The translations under genes and the position numbers were made by a program. A stretch of 64,000 nucleotides of DNA from Alphaproteobacteria bacterium (GTDB taxonomy: Bacteria > Pseudomonadota > Alphaproteobacteria > SP197), in contig VGDP01000004.1 of NCBI GenBank assembly GCA_016869675.1, positions 62,001 to 126,000 on the forward strand. Reading direction: 5' to 3'. A model generated the notes under the pieces. That model saw nothing but the letters and a program-made list of their open reading frames with translations. It ran no database searches and was not told the DNA's origin. Below, piece after piece: positions 58,690-64,000 of the stretch (its first letter is position 1; every line of letters starts with the position of its first letter).

Positions 58690-60234
58690 ATGGAGTCCAG
58701 TCGTCAGGCGGCGGCACTCAGCGTGCTGGCCCGGGGCGAGAACGTCGAGCGTGCGGCGTTCCGCACCCAGCCCCGCAACCTGGGCGCCGAGCAGGCGCTG
58801 ATCGGCGCCTTGCTGGTCGACAACGCGGCGCTGGGCCGGGTGGCGGGCTACCTGGCGCCTGAGCATTTCTTCCATCCGGTGCACGGGCGCATCTATGGCG
58901 CCATCGTCGCGCTGGTGGAGCGCGGCCAGCTCGCCGATCCGATCACGCTGCGCTCGTACTTCGAGCAGGACGGCGCGCTGGCCGACATCGGCGGCGCCGA
59001 GTACCTGGTGGGGCTGGTGCGCGAGGCGGTCAGCATCATCAATGTCAACGACTACGGCCGGCAGATCCACGACGCCGCCCTGCGCCGATCGCTGATCCAC
59101 ATCGGCGAAGAGATCGTCAACACCGCCTTCGACTTCGAGGTCGACACCGCCGCCACCGCCCAGATCGAGGCCGCCGAGCAGCGCCTGTTCGACCTGGCCG
59201 AGAAGGGCGAGATCGACGGCGGGTTCGTGCCCCTGGGACGGTCGCTGACGGCGGCGGTCGAGATCGCCGAGCGCGCGTACCGGCGCGAAAGTCGGGTCAC
59301 CGGCGTGGCGACGGGCCTGGTCGACCTGGACAACCTGCTGGGCGGCCTGCACCCCTCGGATCTGGTGGTGCTGGCCGGGCGGCCCGGCATGGGCAAGACG
59401 GCGATGGCCACCAACATCGGCTTCAACGCCGCACGCCGCTACCGCGCCGAGCCCGGGCCCGACGGCCGCGCCGGCGCGGTCGAGGGCGCGGTGGTCGGGT
59501 ACTTCTCGCTCGAGATGTCGGCCGAACAGTTGGCCGCGCGCATGCTGGCTGAGGAGTCGAATGTGCCGTCCGACAACCTGCGGCGCGGCGCGCTGAAGAA
59601 CGAGGAATGGGAGCGGCTGGTCGAGGCGAGCCAACGGCTAAACCGGCTGCCCTTCTACATCGACGACACGCCGGCCCTGTCGGTGGCGGCGCTGCGCACA
59701 CGCGCCCGCCGGCTGAAGCGCGTGCACAATCTGGGCCTGATCGTGGTCGACTACCTTCAGCTCGCGCGGCCATCGGGCACGCGCGGCTACGACAACCGCG
59801 TCCAGGAGGTGGCCGAGATCACCCAGGGTCTCAAGGCCATGGCCAAGGAACTCGACGTTCCGGTGCTGGCGCTCTCGCAGCTCAGCCGTGCGGTGGAAAG
59901 CCGCGAGGACAAGCGGCCGCAGCTCTCGGACCTGCGCGAATCGGGCACCATCGAGCAGGATGCCGACGTGGTGCTGTTCATCTATCGCGACGAGTACTAC
60001 CTGAAGCAGGCTGAGCCCAAGCCGCGCGCCACCGAGGACGAATCGGGCGGCGCCTTCCAGGAGCGCTACAGCAAGTGGCAGCAGCGGCTGGAGAAGGCGC
60101 GCGGCGTCACCGACATCATCGTCGCCAAGCACCGCCACGGGCCGACCGGCACCGTTGGGTTGTTCTTCGAGGATCGGACCACGCGGTTCGGCAACCTGGA
60201 ACGCAACTACGATCCGCATGATTTCCGAAGCTGA
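58690..60234 (+). CDS. dnaB: replicative DNA helicase
   Basis: RNLGAEQALIGALLVDN, VLAGRPGMGKTAMATNIGFNAA, LSQLSRAVESREDKRPQLSDLRESGTIEQDADVV. Confidence 0.97.
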   Translation: MESSRQAAALSVLARGENVERAAFRTQPRNLGAEQALIGALLVDNAALGRVAGYLAPEHFFHPVHGRIYGAIVALVERGQLADPITLRSYFEQDGALADIGGAEYLVGLVREAVSIINVNDYGRQIHDAALRRSLIHIGEEIVNTAFDFEVDTAATAQIEAAEQRLFDLAEKGEIDGGFVPLGRSLTAAVEIAERAYRRESRVTGVATGLVDLDNLLGGLHPSDLVVLAGRPGMGKTAMATNIGFNAARRYRAEPGPDGRAGAVEGAVVGYFSLEMSAEQLAARMLAEESNVPSDNLRRGALKNEEWERLVEASQRLNRLPFYIDDTPALSVAALRTRARRLKRVHNLGLIVVDYLQLARPSGTRGYDNRVQEVAEITQGLKAMAKELDVPVLALSQLSRAVESREDKRPQLSDLRESGTIEQDADVVLFIYRDEYYLKQAEPKPRATEDESGGAFQERYSKWQQRLEKARGVTDIIVAKHRHGPTGTVGLFFEDRTTRFGNLERNYDPHDFRS

Positions 60235-61333
60235 GCGCGCCGGCGCCGAACTCGTCGTCGATCTGGGCGCGGTGGTGGCCAACTGGCGCGCGCTCCGGCG
60301 CATGGTGGGGCCACGGGTCGATTGCGCCGCGGTGGTCAAGGCCGACGCCTACAGTCTGGGCATGGTGCCCGTCGCGCGCGCGCTGGCGGTGGCCGGGTGT
60401 CGGTCGTTCTTCGTCGCCACCCCCGACGAGGGCACCGGCTTGCGCCGGGTGTTGGGCCGACATGGCGCCATTGCCGTGCTGCATGGTGTGCCGCCGGGCG
60501 CCGAGGGGTTCTTCGCGCGCCACCGCCTGACGCCGGTGATCAACGACCTCGGCGCGCTCGAACGGTGGGGCCGGCACGCGCGCGCGCGCGGGCGTGCGGC
60601 CGCCGCGTACGTCCATATGGAGACCGGGCTGAATCGCCTGGCGATGCCGGCCGCGGACGTCGAGCGGCTGATCGCCGACCCGGCGCCGCTGCGCGGTCTG
60701 GCGGCCACCTGGATGGGACACCTGGCGTGCGCCGATGACGCTGAAAGTCCCATGAACCGCGCCCAGCTCGACCGGTTCCGTGGCCTGCTGGCGCGCTTGC
60801 CCAAGGGCGCGGCCAGCTTCGTCGCCAGTTCGGGGATCGCGCTGGGGCGCGACTACACCTTCGACCAGGTGCGTCCGGGCTATGCCCTGTTCGGCGGCGA
60901 CCTGGCGCCGGGCGCCCGCAAGATGCGCCCCGTGGTACGCCTGCGCGCCCGCATCCTGCAGGTCCGTCGCGTTGACACCCCTGGGACCGTTGGCTACGGT
61001 GCCGCGCATCGTGTGACCGGCCTGTCGCGCATCGCCACCGTGCCCGTCGGCTACGCCGACGGCTACCGACGCAGTCTTTCCGGACGCGCGCAGGCCGCCA
61101 TCGGGACGAGGCTCTATCCCGTGGTCGGCCGCATCTCTATGGACCTGACGACCATCGACGTGACGGAGGCACCCGCGAACACCGCGCGCCCCGGCGCGTG
61201 GGTCGATCTGATCGGCCGGCGCGCGCCCATCGACACCGTGGGTGCCTGGGCCGGGACCATCGGCTACGAGATCCTCACGGGCCTGGGCCGCCGGTTCCCC
61301 CGGCGCTACGTGGGCGGGCCGGACGGCGCATGA
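60218..61333 (+). CDS. alr: alanine racemase
   Basis: VVDLGAVVANWRALRRMVGPRVDCAAVVKADAYSLG; VGRISMDLTTIDVT. Confidence 0.95.
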   Translation: MISEAERAGAELVVDLGAVVANWRALRRMVGPRVDCAAVVKADAYSLGMVPVARALAVAGCRSFFVATPDEGTGLRRVLGRHGAIAVLHGVPPGAEGFFARHRLTPVINDLGALERWGRHARARGRAAAAYVHMETGLNRLAMPAADVERLIADPAPLRGLAATWMGHLACADDAESPMNRAQLDRFRGLLARLPKGAASFVASSGIALGRDYTFDQVRPGYALFGGDLAPGARKMRPVVRLRARILQVRRVDTPGTVGYGAAHRVTGLSRIATVPVGYADGYRRSLSGRAQAAIGTRLYPVVGRISMDLTTIDVTEAPANTARPGAWVDLIGRRAPIDTVGAWAGTIGYEILTGLGRRFPRRYVGGPDGA

Positions 61334-62103
61334 ACCCGGTCGCCGCGATCGGCAGCGTCTTCTTGGACTTCCTGGCGGCGTGCGGCCGGCTGGGTCTGTT
61401 CGCGGCGGTATCCGTGGGCCAGATGGCACGGCCGCCCTATTACCCGCGCCTGATCCTGCGCCAGGTGATCGAGATCGGCTATTTCAGCCTGCCGGTGGTC
61501 GGCCTGACCGCCATCTTCAGCGGCATGGTGCTGGCGCTGCAAAGCTTCACGGGCTTCGCCCGCTTCGAGGCGGAAAGCGCCATCGCCACGGTGGTCGTGC
61601 TGTCCATGACGCGCGAGCTGGGGCCCGTGCTGGCGGGCCTGATGGTGGCGGGGCGCGTCGGCGCCGCCATGGCGGCCGAGATCGGCACCATGCGCGTGAC
61701 CGAGCAGATCGACGCCCTTGTCACCCTGGCGACCGACCCGTTCCGCTACCTGGTGGCGCCGCGTCTGATCGCCGGCACCCTGATGCTGCCGTGTCTGGTG
61801 TTGACGGCCGATATCATCGGCGTCTTCGGCGGCTACATGGTCAGCGTGCACAAACTGGGCTTCGGACCCGACACCTACCTCAAGAACACGTTCGAGCATC
61901 TCGAGGCCATGGACGTCATCTCGGGCCTGGTGAAGGCGGCCGCGTTCGGCTTCCTGATCGCCCTGATGGGCTGCTACCACGGCTACCATTCGAAGGGCGG
62001 CGCCCAGGGTGTCGGCGCCGCCACGACCAACGCGGTGGTCTCGGCGTCGATCCTGATCCTGACGTCGAACTACCTGATAACTGAGGCGTTCTTCGCGCGA
62101 TGA
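61330..62103 (+). CDS. mlaE: MlaE-family ABC transporter permease
   Basis: TRELGPVLAGLMVAGRVGAAMAAEIGTMRVTEQIDALVTLATDP. Confidence 0.95.
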   Translation: MNPVAAIGSVFLDFLAACGRLGLFAAVSVGQMARPPYYPRLILRQVIEIGYFSLPVVGLTAIFSGMVLALQSFTGFARFEAESAIATVVVLSMTRELGPVLAGLMVAGRVGAAMAAEIGTMRVTEQIDALVTLATDPFRYLVAPRLIAGTLMLPCLVLTADIIGVFGGYMVSVHKLGFGPDTYLKNTFEHLEAMDVISGLVKAAAFGFLIALMGCYHGYHSKGGAQGVGAATTNAVVSASILILTSNYLITEAFFAR

Positions 62104-62891
62104 CCGCGGGCGCCGCGACCGGTCGGGTACGCATCGCGATCCGCGGGCTGCGCGTCGCGTTCGGCCCCAAGGTCGTGCTCGATGGCCTGGATCTCGACCT
62201 TCACGACGGCGAATCGCTCGTGGTGATTGGCGGCTCGGGCACGGGCAAATCGGTGCTGCTGAAATGCATCCTGGGCCTCTTGCGCCCCGACGCCGGCACC
62301 ATCGTGGTCGACGGCGAGGACACCACGCGGATGGGCTCGCGCGCCCGTGACGCGCTGCTGCGCAAGTTCGGCATGCTGTTCCAGAGCGCAGCGTTGTTCG
62401 ACAGCTTGGCCGTGTGGGAGAACGTGGCGTTCCCCCTGACCCACGTTGGCGGCGTGGCGCGCGACAAGGTGCGCGACGTGGCCACGCGCAAGCTGGCGGA
62501 CGTGGGCCTAGCACCCGAGGTGGGGCTGCTGAGCCCGGCCGAACTGTCGGGCGGCATGAAGAAGCGCGTTGGCCTGGCGCGCGCCATCGCTGCCGAGCCG
62601 GAGATCATCTTCTTCGACGAGCCGACCACGGGGCTGGACCCCATCATGGCCGATGTGATCAACGACCTGATCGTCGACTGCACGCGGCGCCTGGGCGCCA
62701 CCACCCTGTCGATCACCCATGACATGGCCAGCGTGCGCAAGATCGCGACGCGCATTGCTATGCTGCACGGCGGCCGGATCATCTGGAGCGGCCCGGTGGG
62801 CGCCATCGATACCAGTGGCAACGCCTACGTCGATCAGTTCATCCATGGCCGCGCCGAGGGCCCGATCCAGATGGCGGTGGCCACGCCGTGA
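62100..62891 (+). CDS. mlaF: MlaF-family ABC transporter ATP-binding protein
   Basis: IGGSGTGKSVLLKCILGLLRPDAG; LSGGMKKRVGLARAIAAEPEIIFFDEPTTGLDP. Confidence 0.96.
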   Translation: MTAGAATGRVRIAIRGLRVAFGPKVVLDGLDLDLHDGESLVVIGGSGTGKSVLLKCILGLLRPDAGTIVVDGEDTTRMGSRARDALLRKFGMLFQSAALFDSLAVWENVAFPLTHVGGVARDKVRDVATRKLADVGLAPEVGLLSPAELSGGMKKRVGLARAIAAEPEIIFFDEPTTGLDPIMADVINDLIVDCTRRLGATTLSITHDMASVRKIATRIAMLHGGRIIWSGPVGAIDTSGNAYVDQFIHGRAEGPIQMAVATP

Positions 62892-62907
62892 CCGGGCCGG
62901 CCTGATC

Positions 62908-64000
62908 GTGGCGCGCGGCACCAGCTTCGTCTGCCAGGCCTGCGGCACGGCGCACACCAAGTGGGTCGGCCAGTGCGAAGGCTGCGGCGCGTGGAACACG
63001 GTAGTCGAGGAGTTGGCCGAGGCGCCGCCGCCTGGCGCCACCGGCAAGACGCGACGCTCGGGCCGTGCGATCGCCCTGGAACGGCTGACCGGCGCCGCGC
63101 CGCCGCCGCCGCGCCGGGCGACCGGCATCGCCGAACTGGACCGAGTGCTGGGCGGCGGGCTGGTGCCCGGTTCCGCGGTCCTGATCGGCGGCGATCCCGG
63201 CGTCGGCAAGTCGACGCTCGCCCTGCAGGCGGCGGCGGCCACCGCGCGCGCCGGCACGCCCGCGATCTACCTGTCCGGCGAGGAGGCCGTCGAGCAGGTG
63301 CGCCTGCGCGCGCGATGGCTAGGTGTCGCCGACGCGCCGGTGGCGCTGGCCGCCGCGACCAACGTGGGCGACATCGTCGCCACGCTCGAGGGCGCCGGCG
63401 ACATCGGCCTGGTCATCGTCGACTCGATCCAGACCATCTATCACGACCGCGTCGAGGCGGCGCCCGGCACGGTCGGGCAGATCCGCGCCGCGGCGCACGA
63501 GCTGATCCGCTTCGCCAAGCGGCGTGGCGCCGCCGTGGCCCTGATCGGCCACGTCACCAAGGAAGGCGTCATCGCCGGGCCCAAGGTGTTGGAGCACATG
63601 GTCGACACGGTGCTCTATTTCGAGGGTGATCGCGGCCACCAGTTCCGCATCCTGCGCGCGGTCAAGAACCGCTTTGGCGCGACCGACGAGATCGGCGTCT
63701 TCGAGATGACCGACGGCGGGCTGATGGAGGTCGCCAACCCGTCGTCGCTGTTCCTGGGCAGTCGTGATGCCGCGATCGCCGGGTCCGCCGTGTTCGCCGG
63801 CATGGAGGGCAGCCGTCCCGTCCTGGTCGAGGTGCAGGCGCTGGTCGCGGCCTCGCCGCTGGCCACGCCACGCCGGGCCGTGGTGGGCTGGGACGGCGGG
63901 CGGCTGGCCATGCTGCTGGCGGTGCTGGACGCCCGCTGCGGCCTTGCGCTGGGTGGCAACGACGTCTATCTCAACGTCGCCGGCGGCCTGCGCATCAGCG
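62908..64000 (+). CDS. radA: DNA repair protein RadA (partial, runs off the window end)
   Basis: GTG start; FVCQACGTAHTKWVGQCEGCGAWNT zinc finger, GGDPGVGKSTLALQAA; not in the ORF track because no stop lies in the window. Confidence 0.95.
   Translation, partial: MARGTSFVCQACGTAHTKWVGQCEGCGAWNTVVEELAEAPPPGATGKTRRSGRAIALERLTGAAPPPPRRATGIAELDRVLGGGLVPGSAVLIGGDPGVGKSTLALQAAAATARAGTPAIYLSGEEAVEQVRLRARWLGVADAPVALAAATNVGDIVATLEGAGDIGLVIVDSIQTIYHDRVEAAPGTVGQIRAAAHELIRFAKRRGAAVALIGHVTKEGVIAGPKVLEHMVDTVLYFEGDRGHQFRILRAVKNRFGATDEIGVFEMTDGGLMEVANPSSLFLGSRDAAIAGSAVFAGMEGSRPVLVEVQALVAASPLATPRRAVVGWDGGRLAMLLAVLDARCGLALGGNDVYLNVAGGLRIS

Overview
GC-rich chromosomal window from an alphaproteobacterium (gene content and synteny look Rhodospirillales-like; inference). 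Roughly 60 genes are supported. Core blocks: an ethylmalonyl-CoA pathway/B12 region (mcm, ecm/meaA, ccr, mcd, ATP:cob(I)alamin adenosyltransferase, etfBA, hbd; ~0.8-19.7 kb); lptF-lptG-lptD-surA-pdxA-rsmA (36.3-43.8 kb); gmk-yicC, mltG, fabF-acpP-fabG-fabD (44.7-51.4 kb); rpsF-rpsR-DUF2232-rplI (51.6-53.8 kb); cfa, dnaB, alr, mlaE-mlaF, radA (57.3 kb to the end). The most interesting accessory segment is ~21.0-31.0 kb. It carries a kinase/class-III-PLP fusion and a Rieske oxygenase with Glu at the usual bridging-Asp position. Facing these is a six-gene operon: a TIM-barrel protein, an sn-glycerol-1-phosphate dehydrogenase-like protein, a HAD-IIB phosphatase and three tandem paralogous MFS transporters, the last broken by an exact 17-bp tandem duplication. 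Other notable items: a bacterial Popeye-like protein, a half-length GcvT/DmdA-like protein joined to a 2OG oxygenase, a decayed AsmA gene, an IS3 remnant that supplies the stop codon of an ABC transporter next to a tRNA-Arg and AT-rich islet, and candidate palindromic operators shared by EMC genes. All calls come from reading the sequence and the supplied ORFs; no database search was run.
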